This document shows positions 6,902-13,662 of a stretch of DNA of 15,567 bases, in pieces. A program made the position numbers and the translations under genes. Numbering within the stretch: position 1 is the first letter of the stretch; each line of letters starts with the position of its first letter. Below the pieces are notes generated by a model. The model worked only from the letters and a program-made list of their open reading frames with translations, was not told the origin of the DNA and made no database searches. The stretch comes from Thermoplasmata archaeon. Its GTDB lineage: Archaea; Thermoplasmatota; Thermoplasmata; Thermoplasmatales; Thermoplasmataceae. The DNA lies in NCBI GenBank assembly GCA_021797225.1, contig JAKAAE010000026.1, positions 1 through 15,567 of the forward strand. Direction: 5' to 3'.

Positions 6902-6913
6902 GATATATGTAAT
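6902..6913 (-). promoter_or_regulatory. TATA-like box of the GNAT gene
   Basis: Minus-strand ATTACATATATC lies about 24 nt upstream of the ATG at 6883, consistent with leaderless transcription. Confidence 0.5.
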
Positions 6914-6994
6914 TTCCTAAGCAAAATCAATAAAATCTCTGATAACTATATTTAGATATTATTCCATTTCTTAAAAAATTTCATATTCTATACG

Positions 6995-7004
6995 ATAAAT
7001 TTAA
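6995..7004 (+). promoter_or_regulatory. TATA-like box of the HAD phosphatase gene
   Basis: ATAAATTTAA is centred about 28 nt before the ATG at 7028. It forms the other half of a divergent promoter region with the GNAT gene. Confidence 0.5.
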
Positions 7005-7027
7005 TTTGCCAATGTAATACACTCACG

Positions 7028-7549
7028 ATGATTAGACCGTGGATTCTGGCTATGGATCTTGACGGAACTGTATGGAACCATCTCAATATTTCAGGCGTTG
7101 AGCCTCCATATACAAAAATTGACGCAACAAGCATAAAAAACAGGGACAACATAAAGATAACATTATTTGAAGAAGCCGTCAAATTTATAAAATGGGCCAG
7201 GGAAAATGGGGCAATTACAACAACACTGAGCTGGAATAGAAGAGACTATGTTGATGAGGCGCTGGAAACTTTCGGGATTGCAGGCTTATTTGATTACAGT
7301 TCCACGGATCATACACCTGACAAGGATCAGAGGTTATTGAGATTAATTAATACACTGGATAGAATTGGAATATACATACCGGTTGATAGAGTTGTATATG
7401 TGGATGACCGGGACATTCATATGGAAGCAATTAAAAAGAATGTGGGAAACATAGTTTTTATAAATATATGGAAATCAGCAAAAGATTATTCTGATGCTTG
7501 CAGGATTGTAAGAGAAAGAATATTAGAAGACAACATAACCTTGTTGTAA
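7028..7549 (+). CDS. HAD-superfamily phosphatase, MDP-1-like
   Basis: A 173-residue HAD hydrolase. Motif I is D10-LDGT with nucleophile D10 and acid/base D12; motif II serine is S68 in TTTLSWNRR; motif III lysine is probably K99; motif IV is VYVDD with D126-D127 binding Mg. The N-terminal DLDGTVWNHLNISGVEPPY and compact size without a large cap match magnesium-dependent phosphatase-1 (MDP-1) and related acid phosphatases. MDP-1 homologues dephosphorylate phosphotyrosine, sugar phosphates or glycated-protein phosphates in vitro; the substrate here is unknown. It is followed 55 nt later by an unknown two-gene operon with its own promoter signal, so co-function is not implied. The start is supported by the TATA-like box and by motif I lying right at the N-terminus, as usual. 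Confidence 0.85.
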   Translation: MIRPWILAMDLDGTVWNHLNISGVEPPYTKIDATSIKNRDNIKITLFEEAVKFIKWARENGAITTTLSWNRRDYVDEALETFGIAGLFDYSSTDHTPDKDQRLLRLINTLDRIGIYIPVDRVVYVDDRDIHMEAIKKNVGNIVFINIWKSAKDYSDACRIVRERILEDNITLL

Positions 7550-7571
7550 TATTAAGGTCAATTTTGAAATA

Positions 7572-7580
7572 TTTTAAATA
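7572..7580 (+). promoter_or_regulatory. TATA-like box of the 7605-9159 operon
   Basis: TTTTAAATA lies about 28 nt before the ATG at 7605, within a very AT-rich gap of 55 nt. Other TATA-like matches nearby (7591-7600) are too close to the start codon. Confidence 0.45.
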
Positions 7581-7604
7581 TTAAATAACTATATAAATAT
7601 AAAT

Positions 7605-8249
7605 ATGCAAGCAAATACCCCTGTAATATGGTTTAAAAGCTATCCTGAGCCACAGGCATCATTTGCCGGAAGTCTCTGGATTGCTATACATACCCAGGTT
7701 TATAATTACACTCATATTAACAACTACATAATAAGAGTCAATAAAATAAAGAACATCATCTCATACATGGAATATCTGGGTACTATTATGGAAAGCAATA
7801 CCCTTGAACGAATAGCATCCGCGGTCAATCGCAATATGAAAAAGTTAAAAAACCCGGAATTTAAATTATTGGTTTCAGAGGATAATGATTCACAGAGGGC
7901 GGTTAATTATATGGAGAAAGGGCGTTTACTGGTACTAGGAGTTCCGTATAGTGATGTCCAGAAGTTTACTGGTTATGATATTATAAATACTGGAATTCCT
8001 AAAAATATCACGTATTACCTTGTGATAGCAAAACAGGGCGATTATATTTATACCATACCCGGCATGGAAGGTATAGAACTAAAAACCGAACTTCAGAGCT
8101 TATACAGTGAGCACTCATCAGTAATGGTGAAAATGCAGATAACGGAATTCAAAAAATACTGTGAAATAAATAGAGAAAATATAAGAATAATATATGCAAG
8201 TGTGATCACAAAAACTGGAGAAGAGGTCAGGTCATTAAATGAATATTAG
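7605..8249 (+). CDS. Protein of unknown function, first gene of a two-gene operon
   Basis: A 214-residue soluble protein that I do not recognise. It has no signal peptide or clear membrane helix and no recognisable nucleotide- or metal-binding motif. The predicted pattern is mixed alpha/beta: an N-terminal aromatic-rich region (1-50), a helical stretch with SAVNRNMKKLKNPEF (about 73-87), then short strands (RLLVLGVPYS near 107, ITYYLVIAKQGDYIYTIPG near 135-153) and a final strand IRIIYASVITKTGEE. An in-frame ATG near residue 55 (YMEYLG) is an alternative start, but the TATA-like box fits 7605 and codon use looks coding from there. It ends 10 nt before the next gene, which has a Shine-Dalgarno site overlapping this stop, so both are probably translated from one mRNA. 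Confidence 0.7.
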   Translation: MQANTPVIWFKSYPEPQASFAGSLWIAIHTQVYNYTHINNYIIRVNKIKNIISYMEYLGTIMESNTLERIASAVNRNMKKLKNPEFKLLVSEDNDSQRAVNYMEKGRLLVLGVPYSDVQKFTGYDIINTGIPKNITYYLVIAKQGDYIYTIPGMEGIELKTELQSLYSEHSSVMVKMQITEFKKYCEINRENIRIIYASVITKTGEEVRSLNEY

Positions 8250-8252
8250 GTG
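8248..8252 (+). promoter_or_regulatory. Shine-Dalgarno site of the 8260 gene
   Basis: AGGTG overlaps the stop of the preceding gene and ends 7 nt before the ATG at 8260. It favours this start over the in-frame ATG at 8281 and supports an operon. Confidence 0.55.
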
Positions 8253-8259
8253 TGTGTAA

Positions 8260-9159
8260 ATGCTTGAAACACGTGGTTCTATGACCAAAAAATATAACGC
8301 TGGAAATGATGACACTGAAACTATAATAAGGTTGATGGAAAGATTCATTTCTGAGACCTATGGGAGTTCTCTTTCCATAGACCCATACTCAGTGGAGACT
8401 ATAGATAAACTGCATTCATATGTAGATGCTTTTTATTCGGAGTTACTTGATAATTATTTAGTTGTAAGAAAATACAGCCACATATTTTTTGTCTCCGCAG
8501 AACTGAGTGATGGAAATGCAGCATTCACCGGGCCAGATAGAAATACTGCGCTGAAGATGCTGGATGAGGTTAAATCCATAGAAATAAAAAACGGAGAAAT
8601 AGGAATGCTTGAGGCTGTTTCCAGAGAAATTTCCGGGATACATGAGATTATCATTTCCATGACTCCCGTTATGGAAATACTCCGTGAACTTATGGATCAT
8701 GGCAAAATAATACTTGTTTCCACCACCGCTGACGATAAAAAACGTCTAAAATATTTTAATGAAATAAGTGAACTCGATATATTCAAATACGAATACAGAT
8801 ACGATGCCTGCATAATAGAGCAGGGATCAGAATTTAATTCTATTGCCAGTGGAAATATAGAAAATTTATTTTCCTATATAATTCAGAAAAAAACCGATTA
8901 TATAGCCGGAATTTCATCCGTAAAACCTTATCTGAGAACTGCGTATTCCTATTATTCTATATGTTTACTTTACGGTTCACTTATGGAAATAAAAATGGAA
9001 ACATTGCGCAGTGAGTACGGAAGACTATATGGGAAGAAGCCAGATAACTTAAAATTTAAGAATTATGTAGAATCGCTCTGTAATGTCAATATATTCCAGT
9101 ATAAAGATGATAAAATAAAAGGTATCGAAAAAATTCTAAAAAAATTTGGAAAAAATTAA
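8260..9159 (+). CDS. Protein of unknown function, second gene of the operon
   Basis: A 299-residue, largely hydrophilic protein that I cannot assign. There is no signal peptide and no obvious transmembrane helix. Residues 25-75 look helical and acidic; strands and helices alternate through the middle (YSHIFFVSAEL near 75, EIIISMTPVMEILRELM near 130, KIILVSTTADDKKRL near 148). The C-terminal part is helical with many tyrosines (YLRTAYSYYSICLLYGSLMEI, about 224-244) and ends in a basic tail (IEKILKKFGKN). No catalytic motif stands out. It has a good Shine-Dalgarno site and follows the equally unknown 214-aa gene by 10 nt, suggesting joint function. It converges on the phosphate symporter gene with a 4-nt gap. 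Base composition resembles the neighbours, so nothing marks it as recently acquired. Confidence 0.7.
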   Translation: MLETRGSMTKKYNAGNDDTETIIRLMERFISETYGSSLSIDPYSVETIDKLHSYVDAFYSELLDNYLVVRKYSHIFFVSAELSDGNAAFTGPDRNTALKMLDEVKSIEIKNGEIGMLEAVSREISGIHEIIISMTPVMEILRELMDHGKIILVSTTADDKKRLKYFNEISELDIFKYEYRYDACIIEQGSEFNSIASGNIENLFSYIIQKKTDYIAGISSVKPYLRTAYSYYSICLLYGSLMEIKMETLRSEYGRLYGKKPDNLKFKNYVESLCNVNIFQYKDDKIKGIEKILKKFGKN

Positions 9160-9163
9160 AAAT

Positions 9164-10582
9164 TTACTGCACTGTCTGTGTGTATTCCTTTTCCCTGGAT
9201 ATCTCTTCCATTGATCTTCCCTTTGTTTCCGGAAGGGCAAGTACAGTTAATATCAGACCTAATATAGAGAAAACAGCGAGTACAGTCATCATTATGGAAA
9301 GTCCACTTACTATGATGAATGCATCCACAAAGGTACCTATGAACGCACCTGTTTTACCTCCTGCTGCTGATATTCCTGTTCCAAGTCCCCTAGCTGTTAC
9401 AGGGAATACCTCTGGAGGATATACAAATGTTGTTACATTTGGCCCGAACATCATGAAGAAGTAACTCATCCCATACACTATCAGGAACTCTGTCACATAT
9501 CCCTTGGTATCCAGAATCGGGAATGCTGCAAGAATTATAAAAGCTACGGCCAGCATTACGAATCCTGTTATCTGTATTGGTTTCCTTCCAATCTTATCCA
9601 GTGTGAATGTTGCAAGCCAGTATCCCGGAAGGGCCGCCACTATGAATATTAATGCTGCATATTCGGTTACTTTTATGAGTCCCGCGAGTCCAGTCTGGGT
9701 TATAAGCGTTGCAAATATCTTATCGGCCATGATTGAGTTTCCGTAGAATGCCCAGTCCATTAAAAACCACGATCCTGCTGTGCCTATTAGGGTTATCAGG
9801 AACGCTCTATCTTTAATAAGGGTGTACCACGGTGCATTTACCTCTTCCTTCTTTTTGTCCATCTTGACATCAATGCCTGTGTAAGATTTCAGATTTTTAG
9901 CAGCTTCATCAGCATGCCCTTTAGCTACTGTGTACCTTGGCGGCTCAGGCATTTTTCTTCTAAAGTATATTACAGCCGCGGCTGGTATTGCTCCAACGGC
10001 TAGAAGGATTTTCCATGTATCGCCGAGTGGTATCAATTTTGTGTTCAGCAGTAATGCCAGCGCGAGCACTGATGACACTACAAGGCCTATGCTCTGCATG
10101 GAGAATACCATGCCAACATATTTCCCTCTTGATTTTATATTGGAATATTCACTCATTATAACAGAAGATGTAGCATAATCTCCCCCTATTCCGAGCCCGA
10201 GCAGGAACCTCCACCCTATAAGTACAGATGGATTCTTGAATGACAGGAATGCGCTACCGAGTCCGCCTATCACAAGCAATACAAGTTCAAGACCATACAC
10301 TGCCTTTCTTCCCAGGTAGTCAAGCAATCTTCCGAATATGAGCGCTCCCAGAACAGCTGCTATTAAAGACATTGATGCTATCAATGCCACATCTGTCTTG
10401 GTCAGGATCCACCCAACCATTGGTAGTATCGTAATTACCGTTCCAATAACAAATAAATCGTAAGCATCCGTAAAAAATCCCATTCCGGCTGTCAGGAAAG
10501 TCTTGAAATGGAATTTTCCTGCGGCGGCATTATCCAGTGCCTGATTTATTGTATCTATATTTCCACTATCTTTGTTATCCAT
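9164..10582 (-). CDS. Inorganic phosphate:H+ symporter, PHS family (MFS, Pho84-like)
   Basis: A 472-residue, 12-TM transporter when started at the ATG at 10582. PHS-family hallmarks are clear: FLTAGMGFFTDAYDLFVIG in TM1 (D39, D42), MFS motif A GRLLDYLGRK (84-93), GIGGDYATSSVIMSEYS (131-147), the TM7 pattern W272-xxx-D276-xxx-Y280 equivalent to the phosphate-site W/D/Y of characterised fungal transporters, and FVYPPEVFPVTARGLG...SAAGGK410-TGA. It should import phosphate with protons, well suited to an acidophile. Upstream in-frame ATGs at 10627 and 10663 would give 487 or 499 residues, but that extension is tyrosine/isoleucine-rich translation of promoter-like DNA and family members start near my choice. 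The ATG at 10663 overlaps the upstream EamA stop by 1 nt, so coupling cannot be excluded. An AbrB-PhoU gene lies about 3 kb away. Confidence 0.85.
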   Translation of the reverse strand: MDNKDSGNIDTINQALDNAAAGKFHFKTFLTAGMGFFTDAYDLFVIGTVITILPMVGWILTKTDVALIASMSLIAAVLGALIFGRLLDYLGRKAVYGLELVLLVIGGLGSAFLSFKNPSVLIGWRFLLGLGIGGDYATSSVIMSEYSNIKSRGKYVGMVFSMQSIGLVVSSVLALALLLNTKLIPLGDTWKILLAVGAIPAAAVIYFRRKMPEPPRYTVAKGHADEAAKNLKSYTGIDVKMDKKKEEVNAPWYTLIKDRAFLITLIGTAGSWFLMDWAFYGNSIMADKIFATLITQTGLAGLIKVTEYAALIFIVAALPGYWLATFTLDKIGRKPIQITGFVMLAVAFIILAAFPILDTKGYVTEFLIVYGMSYFFMMFGPNVTTFVYPPEVFPVTARGLGTGISAAGGKTGAFIGTFVDAFIIVSGLSIMMTVLAVFSILGLILTVLALPETKGRSMEEISREKEYTQTVQ

Positions 10583-10627
10583 ATTTTCCAAATAAATATT
10601 AATAAAGAGTGAATAAATATTATCCAT

Positions 10628-10645
10628 ATAAATTATATATACATA
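10628..10645 (-). promoter_or_regulatory. Likely TATA region of the phosphate symporter gene
   Basis: The minus strand is an unbroken TATATGTATATATAATTTATA-type stretch, with the best box about 50 nt above the ATG at 10582. This predicts a leader of roughly 25-30 nt. The exact box cannot be chosen because the whole region is TA-repetitive. Confidence 0.35.
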
Positions 10646-10662
10646 TATAGTACAATATAGCA

Positions 10663-11544
10663 TTATATATTAAATGAATCTTTTGTCTCAATGTATTTAT
10701 GAACCGTTTCTATTAGCATTGCAAGTACTATTATAATTCCACCAATAATTATGTATAGTGTGGGTATTTCTTTTAGAATCAGTATGGACGCAATTACGGC
10801 AAAAACCGGTTCGCCAACATAAACTACACCGGCAGCTGTTGGTTCTATATACATCAAAGCCCTTGTATTTATCAGTACTGCAAAGAAGCTTGCAAAAAGA
10901 GCAGTAAAAACTATTGTAAAAATAACTATAGGTTTTGACAATCCAGACGGTTCCCAGCTAAATGGAAGAAAGATGGTGGAAAGTACGCCGACTATCAGAA
11001 GCTGATAAAAGGTAAAAACCATGCTGTCAAGAAATTTTGTATATTTGAATACGTATGCCGTTTGAATAGCGTAAAATATGGCACAAATAAATGTTAAAAG
11101 GTCCCCGAAAGCATCTGCCGTACTAAATTTCAGGGAAGACATCAAAATAAGGCCAATGAAACCAACCGAAACAGCTATCACGTCTACTTTATTTAGTTTT
11201 ATTTTAAGATAGAGTAGAGAAATTATAGGAAGCAGTACAACATACATTCCGGTAATGAGCCCTGACTGTGATGATGTGGTATATTCTAAACCAACTGTCT
11301 GGGCATAATATGCAATGAAAAGAATCGCGCCACCTGTTATTCCAAGAACCACATTCTTTTTTTCCATGAGCATTTTATTTTTTAAGATGATCGGAAGCAT
11401 GAACGCAGCTGAAAGAAGAAATCTGAATGAAAGCAGCATTGTTGGAGTTATGTAATATAAGGATAATTTCATTATAGGAAACGTTGCACCCCATATGATC
11501 ACTACAGAGATCAATAGCATAAAATAAAAAATTTTTCCCTTCAT
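10663..11544 (-). CDS. EamA-family (drug/metabolite superfamily) transporter
   Basis: A 293-residue membrane protein with about ten hydrophobic helices arranged as two EamA repeats of five. The N-terminal repeat begins LLISVVIIWGATFPIMKLSLYYITPTMLLSFRFLLSA, the canonical EamA opening with WG.TFP and the FRF motif before helix 2; the second repeat ends YIEPTAAGVVYVGEPVFAVIASILILKE, matching the conserved P-x-xA...EP...A motif of the family. EamA proteins export amino acids, nucleosides, metabolites or drugs; the substrate is not readable here. The stop codon overlaps an upstream in-frame ATG of the phosphate symporter gene by 1 nt (TAATG), so the two may share an mRNA. A TATA-like box lies about 47 nt upstream of this start, implying a short leader of about 20 nt. 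Confidence 0.85.
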   Translation of the reverse strand: MKGKIFYFMLLISVVIIWGATFPIMKLSLYYITPTMLLSFRFLLSAAFMLPIILKNKMLMEKKNVVLGITGGAILFIAYYAQTVGLEYTTSSQSGLITGMYVVLLPIISLLYLKIKLNKVDVIAVSVGFIGLILMSSLKFSTADAFGDLLTFICAIFYAIQTAYVFKYTKFLDSMVFTFYQLLIVGVLSTIFLPFSWEPSGLSKPIVIFTIVFTALFASFFAVLINTRALMYIEPTAAGVVYVGEPVFAVIASILILKEIPTLYIIIGGIIIVLAMLIETVHKYIETKDSFNI

Positions 11545-11584
11545 TCAAAGTTCAGTATTTCATTACTAATTAAGTTAATCCTGA

Positions 11585-11598
11585 GTTATATATAAATG
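11585..11598 (-). promoter_or_regulatory. TATA-like box of the EamA transporter gene
   Basis: Minus-strand CATTTATATATAAC is a strong TATA match centred about 47 nt above the ATG at 11544, one of the few genes here that would have a leader instead of a leaderless start. Confidence 0.5.
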
Positions 11599-11624
11599 TA
11601 TTATACAGGTTTACATTAATATTT

Positions 11625-12767
11625 TTAACCGCCGAAAAGGAAATATTTCATCAGTCTGGGTTTTCTTATGAGAATTGAGAATACAACCCTCGCCGGGTAA
11701 TCTATATCACCCAGGGAATTTATTCTTTTTATTATGCCTTCTGTATCTATTGTACTGTAAATCTTATTTAGCAATTCATCATTGGTGCTTATTCTCGCAA
11801 AGTATCTTTGAATAATAGAATCAATATAGAGTTCTCTTCCTATCTCGTGTTTCCAGAGTTTCTGGTATTCTATCAGTGATTTTTCTGAAAAATCCTCTCT
11901 TTCCAAGGCATGGCTAATTGCAGTATATCCATTCTTAGCGGATATTATCCCTGTGTATATGCCTCCTCCTGATAATGGTTTTACAATCCCCGCAGCATCT
12001 CCCAGAAGTATAGACCTGTTGGCATAGGTTTTCTTCAGGTAATTTATGGGTATCGGACCTGCATTGATGCCAAGTACCTGTGATCTTTCAAATTTACTGT
12101 TTATATTTTTGAAATATTTTATTGCAGTTACGTGATCAACTCCTACGCCTATTCTAGTTATCTCTCCAGACGGTACTGCCCATCCAAAAAAACCCTTGCT
12201 GTTTTCAGACCCTATAAAAACATTAACATCATCCTGGTCTTCCAGATGGAATGAAGAATCCACCTGGTATGTGGATATGAGTTTTTTTGGCCTTTCATAA
12301 TCAAGTGCGTATCTTATTCTGCTGTTTGCACCATCTGCACCTACAACTATTTTTGCCTTTTCATATTTTATTTCACCGTTTTCGCGGTATTTTACCTCGG
12401 CGTAATCTTCGTTTACCTTGGCGTCAAGAACCCTCGCATTTATCCTGGTATCGGTTCCAGCACCGATAGCCATGGCAGATACATCTTTATCGAAATCATC
12501 TCTATACATTACTATGGTTTTCTCTCCCTTGGATATATGTATACTTTTTCCATTGGGGAAAAATACATTGGCGCCGTGAACTTCATTGATCTTTGATTTT
12601 GATTTTACGTACTGAAATACTCTTTCTGATACAAGACCGGTGCATTCCACTGGCTTCCCTATTTCCCTATGTTCCTCTAACTGAAGTACACTGTATCCAT
12701 TTTTAGATAGTAAATAGGCGAGATAGGACCCAGAAGGGCCGGCCCCTGAAATAATTACATCGTACAC
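11625..12767 (-). CDS. Geranylgeranyl reductase-family FAD-dependent oxidoreductase
   Basis: A 380-residue flavoprotein. The FAD dinucleotide-binding motif is G8-AGPSGS14 with acidic E31/E32 for ribose binding. It is followed by IGKPVECTG, whose C42 matches the conserved cysteine of geranylgeranyl reductases. VVGADGANS (141-149), GFFGWAVP (192-199) and GDAAGIVKPLSGGGIYTG (256-273) are all signatures of the family. Archaeal members saturate the geranylgeranyl chains of membrane ether lipids; related ones act on quinones or geranylgeranyl-PP. Thermoplasmatales can carry more than one paralogue, so the exact lipid substrate is uncertain. The start is GTG at 12767: it places the FAD motif at the usual distance from the N-terminus and lies 26 nt below a TATA-like box. 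The gene is monocistronic. Confidence 0.85.
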   Translation of the reverse strand: MYDVIISGAGPSGSYLAYLLSKNGYSVLQLEEHREIGKPVECTGLVSERVFQYVKSKSKINEVHGANVFFPNGKSIHISKGEKTIVMYRDDFDKDVSAMAIGAGTDTRINARVLDAKVNEDYAEVKYRENGEIKYEKAKIVVGADGANSRIRYALDYERPKKLISTYQVDSSFHLEDQDDVNVFIGSENSKGFFGWAVPSGEITRIGVGVDHVTAIKYFKNINSKFERSQVLGINAGPIPINYLKKTYANRSILLGDAAGIVKPLSGGGIYTGIISAKNGYTAISHALEREDFSEKSLIEYQKLWKHEIGRELYIDSIIQRYFARISTNDELLNKIYSTIDTEGIIKRINSLGDIDYPARVVFSILIRKPRLMKYFLFGG

Positions 12768-12787
12768 TCTTATTGATATTAATTTAA

Positions 12788-12797
12788 TATTTATAAC
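12788..12797 (-). promoter_or_regulatory. TATA box of the geranylgeranyl reductase gene
   Basis: Minus-strand GGTTATAAATA is centred about 26 nt above the GTG at 12767, supporting that non-ATG start on a leaderless mRNA. Confidence 0.55.
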
Positions 12798-12855
12798 CTT
12801 ACAAAATGGTTTTGCAGTTATTCACCATTCCAGTTATAATTGTACCAATGGAATA

Positions 12856-12863
12856 TTTTTATA
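12856..12863 (+). promoter_or_regulatory. TATA box of the sequon-rich membrane protein gene
   Basis: TTTTTATA lies about 26 nt before the ATG at 12886, implying a leaderless mRNA. It is divergent from the geranylgeranyl reductase promoter. Confidence 0.5.
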
Positions 12864-12885
12864 GCATGATTAACTACAAATAATA

Positions 12886-13605
12886 ATGAAAATAAGAGAA
12901 TTTTTGACAAGGCATAACAGGCTGTTTATACCGCTTATAGCCATACTCTATGCGCTGCTGGTATTCTCTCTATCATTATATTACGTTTATTTACCTCTAT
13001 TGATGTTTATAATCCTGATATTTACAATACCGATTGTAATGTTCTTGCTTATGCATTTCCTTGGAATGTACAAATTCAAGCCAAGACTGTTCGGAGGTAT
13101 AGTAATACTGTTAGTTGTTCTCATCATAGTAGGGGGAATGTATTCTACATATTTCTATGACCTGAATGGAAAGGAAAGCAAGGATATTAACGGGACATCA
13201 ATAAACGTTGATATTTCTCCATTTTCAGGTGTTGATAAGAATTATAATTTTACTATAATTACTGATTATAAAGGTTCTCTGAATAATTCTTACCTTTATA
13301 TATATTCAGGAGGAACTTATTCACAGAACATCAGCTATAATAGGCTCAATCATACAGAAAAAAATGGTATAATCACAATGTACTACGATACAAAACTGCC
13401 ATCCGGGCTTTATGATACAAATTACACAATCACCGGCAATATTACAGTTACCATGGCAGGTCCGGTGAATGTTAACAGGGTAACATTCTATGAATTCTAT
13501 GTATTTGCACTAGCAGATAGATATATAGCTTCCATTGGGATACTATATGTAATAGGTTTAACAGTAGCTTATTTTCTAGGTAAGAAAGGCATTACCAGAT
13601 ATTAA
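12886..13605 (+). CDS. Membrane-anchored protein with a sequon-rich external domain, function unknown
   Basis: A 239-residue protein of unknown function. Three hydrophobic segments occupy the N-terminus (about 14-35, 36-62 and 68-90). A hydrophilic, beta-looking domain follows (about 92-205), and a single C-terminal helix (about 212-232) leads to the short basic tail GKKGITRY. The middle domain holds seven N-glycosylation sequons (NGT, NFT, NNS, NIS, NHT, NYT, NIT) in about 100 residues and many Tyr, Ser, Thr and Asn, but no cysteine, which points to a glycosylated domain outside the cell. Dense N-glycosylation is typical of surface proteins in wall-less Thermoplasmatales. I see no catalytic motif. 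It stands between the divergent lipid reductase gene and the AbrB-PhoU gene, 57 nt downstream, which has its own promoter. Confidence 0.75.
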   Translation: MKIREFLTRHNRLFIPLIAILYALLVFSLSLYYVYLPLLMFIILIFTIPIVMFLLMHFLGMYKFKPRLFGGIVILLVVLIIVGGMYSTYFYDLNGKESKDINGTSINVDISPFSGVDKNYNFTIITDYKGSLNNSYLYIYSGGTYSQNISYNRLNHTEKNGIITMYYDTKLPSGLYDTNYTITGNITVTMAGPVNVNRVTFYEFYVFALADRYIASIGILYVIGLTVAYFLGKKGITRY

Positions 13606-13630
13606 ATATATATTTTCAAATTTAATAGAT

Positions 13631-13640
13631 ATTTATATAT
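13631..13640 (+). promoter_or_regulatory. TATA box of the AbrB-PhoU gene
   Basis: ATTTATATAT is centred about 27 nt upstream of the ATG at 13663, so the gene is probably transcribed on its own as a leaderless mRNA. Confidence 0.6.
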
Positions 13641-13662
13641 AGTTATTAATTATCATATATAC

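Noticed and set aside
6884..7027. Divergent gap between the GNAT and HAD genes examined for a tRNA or small RNA
   Set aside because: I found no cloverleaf-like pairing or conserved tRNA T-loop sequence; the two promoters account for the gap.
7573..7604. AT-rich repeats before 7605 as a possible CRISPR leader or replication origin
   Set aside because: There are no regularly spaced repeats or spacers and no origin-type inverted repeats. The stretch is explained as an ordinary TATA-rich promoter.
9180..10178. Several plus-strand open frames of 80-94 codons opposite the phosphate symporter
   Set aside because: They are shadows of the transporter gene on the other strand, low in complexity (Ser/Thr/Ala/Pro-rich) and without promoters.
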